Of a stretch of DNA of 64,000 nt, positions 34,835 to 45,101 are shown one piece after another. Below the pieces are notes generated by a model. The model saw only the letters and a program-made list of their open reading frames with translations. It had not been told where the DNA came from and searched no databases. Each line of letters opens with the position of its first letter. The first letter of the stretch is position 1. Origin of the DNA: Azoarcus sp. (GTDB taxonomy: Bacteria; Pseudomonadota; Gammaproteobacteria; Burkholderiales; Rhodocyclaceae); the NCBI GenBank assembly GCA_030604735.1, contig JAUVVG010000015.1:21638-85637 (forward strand), given 5' to 3'. The translations under genes were made by a program, and so were the position numbers.

Positions 34835-34864
34835 TCGACTATTACCGCCGGACTGGGCTAGAGT
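34835..34864 (+). promoter_or_regulatory. candidate promoter of the YyaL-like gene
   Basis: TCGACT (34835) and TAGAGT (34859) are 18 bp apart, 49 bp before the start codon, directly behind a terminator. Two mismatches in each box make it plausible but unproven. Confidence 0.35.
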
Positions 34865-34912
34865 CCACCGTATCCAAGACCCATCCGACGGTTTCCCTCA
34901 GGAGCGCCCAAC

Positions 34913-36967
34913 ATGCCGAACCGCCTTGCCGGCGAGACTTCGCCCTATCTCCTGCAGCATGCCGACAACCCGGTCGAGTGGTGGCCTTGGGGCGAGGAGG
35001 CCTTGTCGCTGGCACGCCGGCTTGACCGCCCCATCCTGCTGTCGATCGGTTATTCCGCCTGCCACTGGTGTCATGTGATGGCGCACGAATCCTTCGAGGA
35101 TCCAGAAGTGGCCGCGACGATGAACCGCTTGTTCGTGAATATCAAGGTCGACCGCGAGGAGCGGCCGGATCTCGACCAGATCTACCAGTCCGCTCACCAG
35201 ATGCTCGCCCAACGCAACGGTGGCTGGCCGTTGACGATGTTCCTGACACCGGACGGCACGCCCTTCTTTGGCGGAACCTACTTTCCCAAGACCGCCCGCT
35301 ACGGCCTGCCCGGCTTCGCCAGTCTGCTCGAACAGGTCGCGTCCGCCTTCGGCGACAAGCGGCGCGAGATCGAAGAGCAGAATGCCGGATTGCGTGCTGC
35401 GCTAGCCCGCGCAGCCAGCCCGGGCGGCGGCACCCACCACTCCGACTTCGGTCCGTCGCCGCTGGCCAAGCTGCGTGACCTGCTGTCGGCGAGTTTCGAC
35501 GGCCGCTTTGGCGGATTCGGCAATGCGCCCAAGTTCCCGCATCCGACCGATCTTGCGTTCCTGCTGCACCGCTACCGGACCAGTGGCGACGAACACGCCC
35601 GCGACATGGCGCTGACCACACTGACCCGGATGGCAGAAGGGGGCATCTACGATCAGCTCGGCGGCGGCTTCTGCCGCTACAGCACCGATGAGCGCTGGCA
35701 GATTCCGCACTTCGAAAAGATGCTCTATGACAACGGCCCGCTGCTCGGGCTCTATGCCGAGGCCTGGCAGATCAGCGCAGCGCCCTTGTTCCGTCGCGTA
35801 GCCGAGGAAGCCGCCGAGTGGGTGATGCGCGAGATGCAGGCGCCGGAAGGCGGTTACTACTCGGCACTGGACGCCGACTCGGAAGGCGAAGAGGGTCGGT
35901 TCTACGTCTGGGAGAGGACCGAGGTCCGCAAGCTACTGGAGCCGGCCGCATTCGCACTGGTCGAACGCCACTACGGATTGGACCTGACACCGAATTTCGA
36001 GGACCGGCACTGGCACCTGACCGTCACCCGCCCGCTGGACCAGGTCGCCAACGAGCTCGGCATCGAACAGGACCGTGCGATGACCCTGCTCGCCGAATCA
36101 CGCAAACGCCTCTTCGACGCCCGTAAGCAGCGGGTACGGCCCGGCCTCGACAACAAGATTCTGACCAGCTGGAACGGCTTGATGATCGCAGGCATGATGC
36201 AGGCCGGCCGCGTCTTCCAGCGTGACGAGTGGGTGGAGTCGGCCCGGCGCGCGATCCGCTTCATCCGCGAACGACACTGGCGTGAAGGTCGTCTCTTCGC
36301 CACCAGCGCGGGTGGCGTCGACAGCCATGGACGGCTCAACGCCTACCTCGATGATCACGCTTTCATGATCGCCGGCCTGCTCGAGGCCCTGCAGACCGAC
36401 TTCGACCCGGACGACCTTGTTTTCGCCGAGGATCTGGCCGACGAGCTACTCGAAAACTTCGAGGACCGGGGCAGCGGAGGATTCTTCTTCACCCGCCACG
36501 ACCACGAAGCGCTGATCCAGCGGCCCAAGCCCATCCATGACAACGCGACCGCGTCCGGCAACGGCGTCGCCGCGCGCATGCTGGCCCGGCTGGGCCATGT
36601 CACCGGCGAGCTGCGCTACCTCGATGGGGCCGAACGCGCGCTGCAAGCCTTCTACGACGCGCTCGCCCGACAACCGGGTGGCTGCGCCAGCCTCGCGATG
36701 ACCCTGGCCGAACAGCTGGCGCCCCCCGCCACCGTGGTGGTGCGCGGCGACCCGGCCGACCTGAAAACCTGGCGCCAGGCGCTGGCCTGCCTGCATCTAC
36801 CGGATGCTATGGTGTTCACGCTTCCAACAAGCGTGACCGGCTTGCCACCGGCATTGGATAAACCCTGCAATGGACGGACCCAGGCCTGGGTCTGTCATGG
36901 CCGGCAATGCCTCGCTCCGATCGATGATCTCGACACATTGAAAAGCATGCTGATGCCAGCGGTTTGA
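34913..36967 (+). CDS. YyaL/DUF255 thioredoxin-domain protein
   Basis: A 684-residue cytoplasmic protein of the family related to human SPATA20. The N-terminal thioredoxin-like domain is [27 protein letters not shown], then [24 protein letters not shown] (CxxC), [40 protein letters not shown]. The rest is an alpha/alpha toroid like N-acylglucosamine 2-epimerases: [64 protein letters not shown] and [24 protein letters not shown]. The true activity of the family is unknown. AGGAG precedes the ATG. Monocistronic, after the trpB2 terminator. Confidence 0.92.
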   Translation: MPNRLAGETSPYLLQHADNPVEWWPWGEEALSLARRLDRPILLSIGYSACHWCHVMAHESFEDPEVAATMNRLFVNIKVDREERPDLDQIYQSAHQMLAQRNGGWPLTMFLTPDGTPFFGGTYFPKTARYGLPGFASLLEQVASAFGDKRREIEEQNAGLRAALARAASPGGGTHHSDFGPSPLAKLRDLLSASFDGRFGGFGNAPKFPHPTDLAFLLHRYRTSGDEHARDMALTTLTRMAEGGIYDQLGGGFCRYSTDERWQIPHFEKMLYDNGPLLGLYAEAWQISAAPLFRRVAEEAAEWVMREMQAPEGGYYSALDADSEGEEGRFYVWERTEVRKLLEPAAFALVERHYGLDLTPNFEDRHWHLTVTRPLDQVANELGIEQDRAMTLLAESRKRLFDARKQRVRPGLDNKILTSWNGLMIAGMMQAGRVFQRDEWVESARRAIRFIRERHWREGRLFATSAGGVDSHGRLNAYLDDHAFMIAGLLEALQTDFDPDDLVFAEDLADELLENFEDRGSGGFFFTRHDHEALIQRPKPIHDNATASGNGVAARMLARLGHVTGELRYLDGAERALQAFYDALARQPGGCASLAMTLAEQLAPPATVVVRGDPADLKTWRQALACLHLPDAMVFTLPTSVTGLPPALDKPCNGRTQAWVCHGRQCLAPIDDLDTLKSMLMPAV

Positions 36968-37062
36968 CTCGACGGCGACTCACAGTCGCCTCCGGCACCC
37001 ACCTAGACTACTTGTAAACGCGCATGGATCGGCCGCATCCCGAGCCATGCGACGCAGCGGTT

Positions 37063-37725
37063 TCACCAGTCGAGCACATCCCCGTTCGAATGCCAGAAGG
37101 TACCACTGTTGGCCAGGGTGAGCCCGTCGATCCGGGAAGCCAGCCGTTCGGCGGCCTGCCGGGGCGTGATGTCGCCGGCGAAGCCAACCATGCGGGTCTG
37201 GACAAAGCCCGGGTGCAGCAGCGCAACCGCGATGCCACGGGGTGCGAGGTCACGGGCGAGGCTGACGCCGGCCGCGTTCAAGGCGGCCTTGCTCATCCGG
37301 TAGCCGTAGTAGCCCCCCGAACCGTTGTCGGTGATCGAGCCCATACGACTGGTGATCATCGCGACCTTGGCGCCTTCGCCCAGATGTGACAGCAGGGCTT
37401 CGGTGATGCGCAGCGGCGCGATCGCGTTCACTTCGATCTGACGGGACACGTTGTCGTAATCGATCTCGCCGAGGGTGTTGTCGTTGAACACCCCTGCGTT
37501 GTTGATCAACACATCGACCCGGCGGTCCTTCAATGCGTCGATGATCCACTTGCCGGCATCGGTATCGGTCACATCGATACCGGACAATACCTCGACACCC
37601 AGGGCATCGAGTTCCTCGGTCCGGGTCCGGCAGACCGCGATCACCGCGTCGCCCCTGTTCTTGAACACCTTGCACAATTCGAGTCCGATGCCACGGCCTG
37701 CGCCGGTCACCAATACGGTTGCCAT
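37063..37725 (-). CDS. short-chain dehydrogenase/reductase
   Basis: A 220-residue NAD(P)-dependent classical SDR. The cofactor motif is LVTGAGRGIGLE at residue 5, NNAG follows at about residue 75, and the catalytic Ser (ITSRMGSI) and YRMSK (YxxxK) are near 130 and 148. C-terminal HPGFVQTRM matches the CsgA/carbonyl-reductase subgroup (YbbO-like). The substrate is not predictable. AGGAG stands before the ATG. It lies 45 bp after the start of, and on the same strand as, the downstream-coded cyclase in gene order cyclase then SDR, so the cyclase transcript could continue into it. Confidence 0.9.
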   Translation of the reverse strand: MATVLVTGAGRGIGLELCKVFKNRGDAVIAVCRTRTEELDALGVEVLSGIDVTDTDAGKWIIDALKDRRVDVLINNAGVFNDNTLGEIDYDNVSRQIEVNAIAPLRITEALLSHLGEGAKVAMITSRMGSITDNGSGGYYGYRMSKAALNAAGVSLARDLAPRGIAVALLHPGFVQTRMVGFAGDITPRQAAERLASRIDGLTLANSGTFWHSNGDVLDW

Positions 37726-37770
37726 GAGTCGTTCTCCTGTTATCGCTGCGGTTTTGTTCTAGCCTGCCTG

Positions 37771-39492
37771 TCAGCTCACCTCGGGCGCCAACGCTTCGGT
37801 CAGGCGCACCGCGTTACGTCCGGCTTGCTTGGCGGCATAAAGCGCCTTGTCTGCCAGCAGCAGGATGCGTTCGATGTCGTCGCCTGGCTGCGCCAGGTGG
37901 GCGCCAATACTGACCGTCACCGGACAGCGACCGTTCCCGCCGTGGTGACGCTCGACCGCGGTACGCACGCGCTCGGCCAGCGTGTGCAGCGTGTCACGGT
38001 CACACGGGGTCAGCAAAATCAGGAACTCGTCTCCGCCCCACCGGCCCGCATGGTCGTAGGGACGGATGTTGGCGCGCAGCAACTCGGCCACTTCCGACAG
38101 CACGGCATCGCCGACGCCATGACCCAGCGAGTCGTTGATCCCCTTGAACCAGTCCACATCCAGCCAGATCACGCCGAAGGTCGCCCCGGTGCGCCGACTG
38201 CGCTCGATCTCCTCGGCGATCAGTTCGTTCATGCCACGCCGATTGGTCAGGCCGGTCAGCTCGTCGACGGTCGCCAGGCGATGCAGGGCATCGGTTCGCT
38301 CGCGTACCTTGCCCTCCAGCTCGCGGGTGGTCATCCGTACCGACTCGGCCATCGCATCGAAATGGCCGATCAGCCGTCCGATCTCGCCATAGCCCTTGGG
38401 CAGCGGGGCCGGCGCAAGGTCGCCATCGCGCACCTTCAGCATCGCGCGCTCCAGCGCGCCGACCGGTTTCAATACCAGATAGCGCAGCGCGAGGTGGAAC
38501 AGCAGCAAGGTCACGAACAGGGTCAGCGCGAACAGCAAGGCCACCGGCAGGAAGCTTCGCATCGGCATCAGCACATCCAGGTCCAGCAGCGTCACTTCGT
38601 ACCAGCCTATGGTCGGCAGGTAGGCAATGCCGGCAAGGTGGCGCTTGCCATCGACCATCACGAAATCACTCAACACCTGCCCCGGCTCCGCGCCATTGCG
38701 GCTCAGGGTGTCCATCATCCGCTGCATCCGCTCGCCGTCCGCTGCGGTATCGAAGAGCCGGTCCAGGGTGCTCTTCTGCCCCTCCGGCTTGACCAGGCTG
38801 GCAAAGTCGATCAGGCGCGCGTCGCGGTAGAGCTGGATCGCGCCCTTGTAATCGACGAACAAGGTGGTGATACCCGGTTGTACGGCCTCGACGATGTCGC
38901 GCAGGAATTCGTCGAGCTCAAGCCCGGTACCGACGATTCCGAGGATGTTCTGGGCCTCGTCGCGCATCAGCACGTCGATCCACAGCTTGGTCACGCCGAG
39001 CTCGACGTCCGGATTGACGTTCAGGTGAAAGTCACGCCCCTCGCGCACGAGCTGGTAGAACCAAGCATCGTCCGGCTTGTCCGGATCGAGGTGGTAGCGC
39101 AGTGGCTGGTCGCTAAACTCGCCAGCCCGATTATTGTGATAGTAGGCGCCGGACGCGAGCAGGGCCACGAAATAGCTGTGATCCATGAAGTTGCGCCGAA
39201 AGCTTTCCATTTCCTGGATGGCGGCGGCTTCCAGTTCGGGTTGTTCGGGCGTCAAGGCCCAGCGACGCAGGACCTGCGAGTCTGCCATCTGTCTGGACAG
39301 CGCGATTTCGCGTTCCAGTGGCTGCAACAGCCGGGCGCTGTCATAGCGTACCTGGAGTTCGGCGACCCGCTCGCCCCACTGCTCGATGATGCCCTCGGCC
39401 ACACGCTGGAACATCGACCAGGCGGCAAAAGACGCAAACACGATCAGGGAAGCGGCCAGAATCAGGAAGCGAGGCTGAAGACTCATACCCAT
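37771..39492 (-). CDS. membrane diguanylate cyclase with Cache-like sensor and HAMP
   Basis: A 573-residue inner-membrane c-di-GMP synthase. Helix 1 (about 9-29) and helix 2 (about 310-335) enclose a ~280-residue periplasmic domain. It resembles double Cache sensors: FVALLASGAYYHNN, DDAWFYQLVREGRDFHLNVNPDVELGVTKLWIDVLMRDEAQNILGIVGTGLELDEF. HAMP follows (YLVLKPVGALERAMLKVRDGDL), then a short coiled coil and GGDEF: LDVDWFKGINDSLGH, RWGGDEF with GGDEF at 486-490, and the RPYD inhibition site at 477-480. It should be active and subject to product inhibition. Two ATGs (39492 and 39486) are equally plausible starts. Divergent from the esterase. Confidence 0.92.
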   Translation of the reverse strand: MGMSLQPRFLILAASLIVFASFAAWSMFQRVAEGIIEQWGERVAELQVRYDSARLLQPLEREIALSRQMADSQVLRRWALTPEQPELEAAAIQEMESFRRNFMDHSYFVALLASGAYYHNNRAGEFSDQPLRYHLDPDKPDDAWFYQLVREGRDFHLNVNPDVELGVTKLWIDVLMRDEAQNILGIVGTGLELDEFLRDIVEAVQPGITTLFVDYKGAIQLYRDARLIDFASLVKPEGQKSTLDRLFDTAADGERMQRMMDTLSRNGAEPGQVLSDFVMVDGKRHLAGIAYLPTIGWYEVTLLDLDVLMPMRSFLPVALLFALTLFVTLLLFHLALRYLVLKPVGALERAMLKVRDGDLAPAPLPKGYGEIGRLIGHFDAMAESVRMTTRELEGKVRERTDALHRLATVDELTGLTNRRGMNELIAEEIERSRRTGATFGVIWLDVDWFKGINDSLGHGVGDAVLSEVAELLRANIRPYDHAGRWGGDEFLILLTPCDRDTLHTLAERVRTAVERHHGGNGRCPVTVSIGAHLAQPGDDIERILLLADKALYAAKQAGRNAVRLTEALAPEVS

Positions 39493-39764
39493 GACCGATA
39501 CCGTATGGATTCTTGTTCATTGTTGCTGTAACACTACCACGACTTCCTGGCGGCAGTGGCCTGCTCTCTTATCACATTGGGAATCGGATCGACTCGGGGT
39601 CATGCCGTCTGAGCGCTTGCCCCCTGCGACGCGACCGCGTTGTTCCGCCGCCGGTCGGGTCCACCGCGGCAGGCTTGAGCACGGCATGCGGATGACACCG
39701 CTCACCGGGCGGTCGCCACGCTCGGTACAATGGGACGAAACCATATTGAAGGAACGCGCGCGCA

Positions 39765-40457
39765 ATGGATTCCACCCAGCCATCCTCCGCCTTGCTCCCC
39801 GCCGTAGAGATCGAAACCCGCCCTGACCCGACTCACGCGGTCGTCTGGTTGCACGGCCTGGGCGCCGACGGTCACGACTTCGAACCGGTGGTCGAGGCCT
39901 TCGACACCGACCGCTTTCCGGCCACGCGCTTCGTCTTTCCGCATGCGCCGGTGCGACCGGTCACGATCAATGGCGGCTACCGGATGCGGGCCTGGTACGA
40001 CATCGTGAGCCCGGATTTCTCGCAACGACGCGAGGATCCGGCCGGTGTGTATGAATCGGCCGGACTCACCCGTGCCCTGCTGGCACGCGAAAACCAGCGC
40101 GGCGTCCCGGACGAGCGCATCGTGCTGGCCGGCTTCTCCCAGGGTGGTGCGATCGCGCTGCACACCGGACTGCGTCATCCGCGACCACTGGCAGGCCTGC
40201 TAGCCTTGTCCACCTATCTACCGTTGGCCGACACCCTCGCCGAGGAGGCCGACCCGGCCAACCGCGACACCCCGATCTTCATGGCTCACGGGCATGGCGA
40301 TACGGTGATTCCCTACGACTTCGCCGAGAAGTCCTTCATCCTGATGCGCGACCAGGGCTACCGGATCGACTGGCACCCCTACTTCGCCGAGCACGGCCTG
40401 GTGATGGAAGAGGTGCGCGACATCGAGCAGTGGTTGGCCACCGTGCTGACGGCGTGA
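39765..40457 (+). CDS. carboxylesterase/phospholipase-type alpha/beta hydrolase
   Basis: A 230-residue cytoplasmic esterase of the family of Pseudomonas EstB and human acyl-protein thioesterases. Oxyanion block VVWLHGLGADGHDFEPVVEAF, nucleophile elbow VLAGFSQGGAIALHTGLRH (Ser near residue 124), acid AHGHGDTVIPY and His EHGLVMEEVRDIEQWL make a full catalytic triad. The segment MRAWYDIVSPDFSQRREDPAGVYES is typical for short-chain ester substrates. AAGGAA stands 10 bp before the ATG and a TACAAT at about 39735 may be its -10 box. Monocistronic. Confidence 0.93.
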   Translation: MDSTQPSSALLPAVEIETRPDPTHAVVWLHGLGADGHDFEPVVEAFDTDRFPATRFVFPHAPVRPVTINGGYRMRAWYDIVSPDFSQRREDPAGVYESAGLTRALLARENQRGVPDERIVLAGFSQGGAIALHTGLRHPRPLAGLLALSTYLPLADTLAEEADPANRDTPIFMAHGHGDTVIPYDFAEKSFILMRDQGYRIDWHPYFAEHGLVMEEVRDIEQWLATVLTA

Positions 40458-40668
40458 GCGATCCATGGCGACCGCGCCGTGATCCGCTTGTTTTCAAGGA
40501 TGTAGACGGTTCCCGCGGAACTGCCGCCGTTTTGTCGAATCCGATCGTATCGTTGCAGCGCCGTCGCAGGCCGCGACGACAGGGCCTGCACTCCGTTACC
40601 ATGTGGGCACGGCACCTTCGATGACCCAGCCCATCCAACGACGATTACAACCCCGGACCTAGATCCCG

Positions 40669-41298
40669 ATGCCGAGAAAACTCCTGTTCGCCCTGTTCCT
40701 TCTGACGCTTTCTTCAGCAGCGCTCGCCCAGAGCATGAGAAACATAGACGGCTGCAACATCCGTCGCGGCGCCTTCTGCGTCAATATGAATCTTCAGGGT
40801 GCAGAACTCGCCGGCGAGAACCTGGCCAACTCGCAGTTCACCCGCAGTAGCCTGTCGTCGGCGATCCTGACCGGCGCCAACCTCACCGAAGCCAACCTCA
40901 GCCGAACCAACCTGAGCCAGGCCGATCTGTCCGAAGCCACACTGAACCGCGCCAACCTGACCGGCGCAACCCTGATCGAGGCCAGGCTGACCGGCGCCAA
41001 CGTGCAAGGCGGCATCTTCCGCAACGCCAACCTGACCGGCGCCGACCTCGGCAACGCAAACCTGATCAATGCCGACATGACCAACGCCCGCCTCGGTGGC
41101 GCGAACCTGGACGGCGCGGACTTGCAACGGGTCAACTTCCGCGCAGCTGACCTGCGTGGCGCCTCGCTCAAGGGCGCCAACCTGCAAGGCGCCAATCTGC
41201 AAGGCGCCAACCTGATCGATGCCGACCTGACCGACGCGAACATAGACCAGGCCGTGTTCGACAGGGCACAGATGACGCGCTGTATCGGTTGTCCTTGA
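40669..41298 (+). CDS. exported pentapeptide-repeat protein
   Basis: A 209-residue protein with a clear Sec signal peptide (LLFALFLLTLSSAALA, cleavage near residue 21). From about residue 40 to 200 it is composed of tandem A(D/N)LXX pentapeptides such as ANLTE, ANLSR, TNLSQ, ADLSE and ANLTG, which would fold as a right-handed quadrilateral beta-helix of about eight coils. Four cysteines occur at the ends: two in CNIRRGAFC after the signal and two in RCIGCP at the C-terminus, which could cap the helix by disulfides in the periplasm. No partner gene is evident. It converges with the addA-like gene. Confidence 0.9.
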   Translation: MPRKLLFALFLLTLSSAALAQSMRNIDGCNIRRGAFCVNMNLQGAELAGENLANSQFTRSSLSSAILTGANLTEANLSRTNLSQADLSEATLNRANLTGATLIEARLTGANVQGGIFRNANLTGADLGNANLINADMTNARLGGANLDGADLQRVNFRAADLRGASLKGANLQGANLQGANLIDADLTDANIDQAVFDRAQMTRCIGCP

Positions 41299-41387
41299 AT
41301 CGCCCGGGCGCAGGTGGCAGCGCGGCACATACCGCCTTGCCCGTCCGATTGCGCTATCGAAAACGGCTGCCTGACAGCCGCCCCCGA

Positions 41388-44300
41388 TCACGCTCTCGCC
41401 AGTCCGTCAGCCGCCAATTCGACCAGCTTGTCGTGCCGTGTGTAGTACACCGCGCATCTCACCGGCTCGGGCTGGCCGGCGAACAAGGCGGCATAGCGCG
41501 CCAGTTGCAGCCGGTAGCGCTCGGCATGCTGGCGCAGCACCGTCTCCGAGGTGGGGTTCGGCACCGCGGCGCTCTTGAAGTCGATGATCCAGCGGACCCC
41601 GTCCTCGACGAAGGTTCGATCGATGACATGGACGGCGGCGCCCAGCGCCGAGCGGGTGCCGAGCGCGAGTTCCGAGGCGGCCCGCTCGCGGCGGGCGAGT
41701 ATCCAGCGGCCGGTCGGGCTGTCGATGCAGCGGCACAGCATCGTGGCGACCTCGTCGGCACCCGACTCGACCTCCGACTGGCCGAGCCCCTGCAGACCCA
41801 GCCAGCGCCGCATCGCCGGGCGCAACGCGTCGATACGCCCGGCCCTCCAGGCCGTGACGCCTTCGCCGGCAATCAGCTCCAGGTAACGATGGACCAGTGT
41901 GCCGATGACCGCTTCCGGCGAGTCACCGGGGCTCGTGCCGATCAGATCATGGCCTGACAGGTCTGCCCGGGTTTCATCGGACTCACTGATCGAACCTGCG
42001 CGCGTCGACGGCGGCACCGGGGCGTGCCCGCCCTCGCCCGGTCGAGCCCCACCCGGCGTAGGGTCCGCAGCCTCCTCCAACAGGACCGACGGCCCTGGCA
42101 CGCGCAGCCGCAGCAAGGGCGGTACGAAATCGTTGAAGGCCGGCAGGTCGTCGGGCTTGGGGGCATGCGCTGGCACCACCGCGGGGGCGGACGCGAACGC
42201 CGTCTCCAGCACCGGCCACATCGTCGCGAGGGGGGTGCCGCCCGGGGCCAGCGGCTGGCCGGTTTCGGCGTGGAGGCGGCTCACCGCGACCAGGTGCAGC
42301 GCCCGCACCGCGCGGGTGACACCGACATAGAGCACCCGCAAGTCCTCGTTGCCGCTACGCTCGGCCTCCAGGCCTTGCAGGTACTGGTAGGCGGTCGGAG
42401 CGGCGCCCTTTTCGCTGCGGGCGGTCAGCGGGGCCACGACCAGACCGGTGCCGCCATCGCTGCGCGGGACTTCTTCCCAGCGCAGCAAGGGCGTATCGGT
42501 CTGGCCGACCGTGCGGTGCAGGCCGGGCAGGATGACGGTATCGAACTCCAGCCCCTTGGACTTGTGGAGGGTCATGAAGCGCAGCGTGTCCGGGGCCGAC
42601 GGGTCCGGCGCGGCGTAGAGCTTGCCGACCTCGACCTGCAGCTGCTCCGGACTGAAGCGACCCGCCGCATCGAGTCGCTCGACCAGCCGGAACCAAGCCT
42701 CGACATCCTGGGCGGCGGCGGCATCCGGCAAGAGCGCCGGCCCGTCGAGTTGCAGCCACACCCCTTCGACCCAGCGCGCCAGCGGCTGGCGCCCCTGCTG
42801 CGCCAGCGCGTCGTTCATGACCTCGCGCAGATGCGCGAGGCGCCGCTGGCCCTCTTCGCTCAGGCCTGAGACGCGCCTGGCGTCGTTGATCAAGGACACA
42901 ATGGTACGCGGCTCGGGACTCGACTCGACGCCCATCCCGTGGTCCATTCTGGCCTCGGATCCGTCGACTGGCCTATGGTCTGCTCCCCCATTCGACACAC
43001 CGTCCGCCCGACCGTCCCCAGCACTGTCCGCAACACCGTTCGAGACGGAGTCCCGTCCGGCGTCCAGCATTGTCTCCGATGCTGCGTCCGGCCAGGCAGC
43101 CCCGGCCAGTCGGTACAAATCATCCAGCCGCAAACCGCAGCACGGCCCGCGCAGCAGCGCGAGCCAGGCGATCCGGTCGGCGCGGTGGCACAGCGCCCGG
43201 GTGAGCGTCATCAAGTCGTCTATCCACTGCCGGCCAGCCAGGGCTTCGATTTCGACCGCCTGGAAACGCACCCCGGGGCGGCTGGCGCGGATCTCGGCGA
43301 CCAGCGCGCTAAGATGGGTCCGGGCGCGCACCAACACCGCGATCTCCCGGGTCGGGTCGTCCTTCCGCACGGATTCGATGATCTCGAGCACGCGCAGGGC
43401 TTCCAGCCGATCGGCCTCGGCAGCGTCGCAATCCGCCGGTATGCACAACGGATGCACCCCGACACCGGCCCCGGGCAGGCTGGCGCGGGTCGCGACGAAG
43501 GGCCGGTAACGGATCGCACCGCCCGCGACGTTGTCCTGCGTCGGAAAGAGTCCGGCACAGGCGGCGTTCACCCAGTCGACCACCTCGGGGCAGGAGCGGT
43601 TGTTGCGGGTCAGACGCAGGCTCTCCAGCGCGATGCCGCCGATGCCGGCCTGGCCCGCCTGCAGGAACAAGCCGACATCGGCCTTGCGGAAGCGGTAGAT
43701 CGATTGCATCGGGTCGCCGACGCAGAACAGGGTGCGGCCGTCGCCCTCGCTCCAGCTGGCGGTGAGCCGCTCCAGCAGGCGGATCTGGACCGGGCTGGTG
43801 TCCTGGAATTCATCCACGAGCAGGTGTTGCAGGCGATAGTCCAGGCGCAGCGCGAGCTCGGTCGGCCCATCCGCGTCGGCCAGCGCCTGCAGCGCACGTT
43901 GCGAGACCTCGATGAAATCGGTCTGGCGCCGGGCCTGGAAAATCTGCCACAAATGGGCGCTGGCCAGCCGCAGCACCCCGCCCAGGGTCATGACGATGGC
44001 CGCTTCGTCCTCATGCGCCTCGGCCATCGGCAGCTTGCGCAGACGCGCCAGGCGGGCGTCCAGGCCGTCATGTGCGCGCAAGCCGGCCAGCGCCTCTAGC
44101 ATCGCCTCCTTGCTGGCCTTCCCGGCCGCCCCCGCCGGAAAACCCTGGTTCTTGTTCAGCGCCTTGCGCCATTCGCCCTGGGTGGTCAGTAAGAAGTCGC
44201 ACAGCGCGCACCAGAATGGCAAGCCGTCCTGGTCGGTCGGGAGCGTCCCGTCCCACCCGCGCAGCCGGGCCAGTGGCGAAGCGTCGTCGACCTGATCGGC

Positions 44301-45101
44301 CGCCTGGGCGACCAGCGGCGCCAGCGTCCGCCCACCGGCACGCTCGAAAGCCCCGGCGATCTCCGTGATGTCGCCGGCGACCAGTTGCTTCAACACTGCC
44401 GCCGATTCGGCCACCAGCTCGTCGGCATGGGCGTTGTGCAACCACTGGTCGCGGGTCGCCAGCATTTGCGCCAGCAAGCGGGTCAGGCGGGCAGTGTCGT
44501 TGTCGAGATAGGCCAGCGCGCCGGCGACCGCATCGGCGATGCCGGGCAGGCCGGATTCGAGCAGCGCCAGCGTGCGCTCGGCCGCCTCTAGATACAGCGG
44601 TTCGGCATCGTCGGTGACCTCGGGCTGGCTGCCGAACGAACTCAGCAAGGGCATTTGCCGCGCGAGCGACCCGCACAGCGCGTCGATAGTCAGGATGCGC
44701 AACCTGCCCGGCTGCGCCAGCAGCGACCAGCCCAGCTCGGCCGAGCGGGCCAGCACCGCGGTCGCCAGCGCAAAGGTCCTTTGCCGGTGCGGTTCGGCGG
44801 GCGGCTCACCCGCTGCGGCCAGTTGCAGGTTGCCGAGGATGCGGTTGCGCATCTCGGCCGCGGCCTTGTTGGTGAAGGTGATCGCGACGATCTCCTCCGG
44901 CTCGGCGACCCGCCCGAGCAGCATGAGGTAGCGCTGGCTCAGCAGCTCGGTCTTGCCCGCGCCGGCCGGCGCCTCGACGATGAAGGACTGCGGCGCGAGC
45001 GCGCGCTCACGGGCCTGGGCGTCCTCTTCGAGCAATCGGTCCGAAAAGCGGCCATGCGAGCCGACCGGCGGGTGCGATGGATTGGGTTCGAATACGCTCA
45101 T
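41388..45101 (-). CDS. AddA-like UvrD-type helicase with C-terminal nuclease
   Basis: A 1237-residue double-strand-break repair enzyme. Superfamily 1A helicase motifs: IVEAPAGAGKTELLSQRYL (Walker A), ITFTNKAAAEMRNRI (Ia), LLVDEFQDTSPVQI (II), FCVGDPMQSIYRFR (III), TLHKSKGLEFDTVILPGL (V) and RVLYVGVTRAVRALHLV (VI). The C-terminal PD-(D/E)XK nuclease has GTLVHRYLE and WIIDFKSA (Asp 1174, Lys 1176). The middle carries a repetitive Gly/Asp/Val insert near residues 665-730 (SVSNGVADSAGDGRADGVSNGGAD type). It overlaps by 4 bp with the AddB-like gene and works with it to resect DNA ends for RecA. Confidence 0.92.
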   Translation of the reverse strand: MSVFEPNPSHPPVGSHGRFSDRLLEEDAQARERALAPQSFIVEAPAGAGKTELLSQRYLMLLGRVAEPEEIVAITFTNKAAAEMRNRILGNLQLAAAGEPPAEPHRQRTFALATAVLARSAELGWSLLAQPGRLRILTIDALCGSLARQMPLLSSFGSQPEVTDDAEPLYLEAAERTLALLESGLPGIADAVAGALAYLDNDTARLTRLLAQMLATRDQWLHNAHADELVAESAAVLKQLVAGDITEIAGAFERAGGRTLAPLVAQAADQVDDASPLARLRGWDGTLPTDQDGLPFWCALCDFLLTTQGEWRKALNKNQGFPAGAAGKASKEAMLEALAGLRAHDGLDARLARLRKLPMAEAHEDEAAIVMTLGGVLRLASAHLWQIFQARRQTDFIEVSQRALQALADADGPTELALRLDYRLQHLLVDEFQDTSPVQIRLLERLTASWSEGDGRTLFCVGDPMQSIYRFRKADVGLFLQAGQAGIGGIALESLRLTRNNRSCPEVVDWVNAACAGLFPTQDNVAGGAIRYRPFVATRASLPGAGVGVHPLCIPADCDAAEADRLEALRVLEIIESVRKDDPTREIAVLVRARTHLSALVAEIRASRPGVRFQAVEIEALAGRQWIDDLMTLTRALCHRADRIAWLALLRGPCCGLRLDDLYRLAGAAWPDAASETMLDAGRDSVSNGVADSAGDGRADGVSNGGADHRPVDGSEARMDHGMGVESSPEPRTIVSLINDARRVSGLSEEGQRRLAHLREVMNDALAQQGRQPLARWVEGVWLQLDGPALLPDAAAAQDVEAWFRLVERLDAAGRFSPEQLQVEVGKLYAAPDPSAPDTLRFMTLHKSKGLEFDTVILPGLHRTVGQTDTPLLRWEEVPRSDGGTGLVVAPLTARSEKGAAPTAYQYLQGLEAERSGNEDLRVLYVGVTRAVRALHLVAVSRLHAETGQPLAPGGTPLATMWPVLETAFASAPAVVPAHAPKPDDLPAFNDFVPPLLRLRVPGPSVLLEEAADPTPGGARPGEGGHAPVPPSTRAGSISESDETRADLSGHDLIGTSPGDSPEAVIGTLVHRYLELIAGEGVTAWRAGRIDALRPAMRRWLGLQGLGQSEVESGADEVATMLCRCIDSPTGRWILARRERAASELALGTRSALGAAVHVIDRTFVEDGVRWIIDFKSAAVPNPTSETVLRQHAERYRLQLARYAALFAGQPEPVRCAVYYTRHDKLVELAADGLARA

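Noticed and set aside
42939..43100. CRISPR-like or tandem repeat array inside the helicase gene
   Set aside because: The similar units are short, imperfect, in frame and without regular spacers; it is a protein low-complexity insert.
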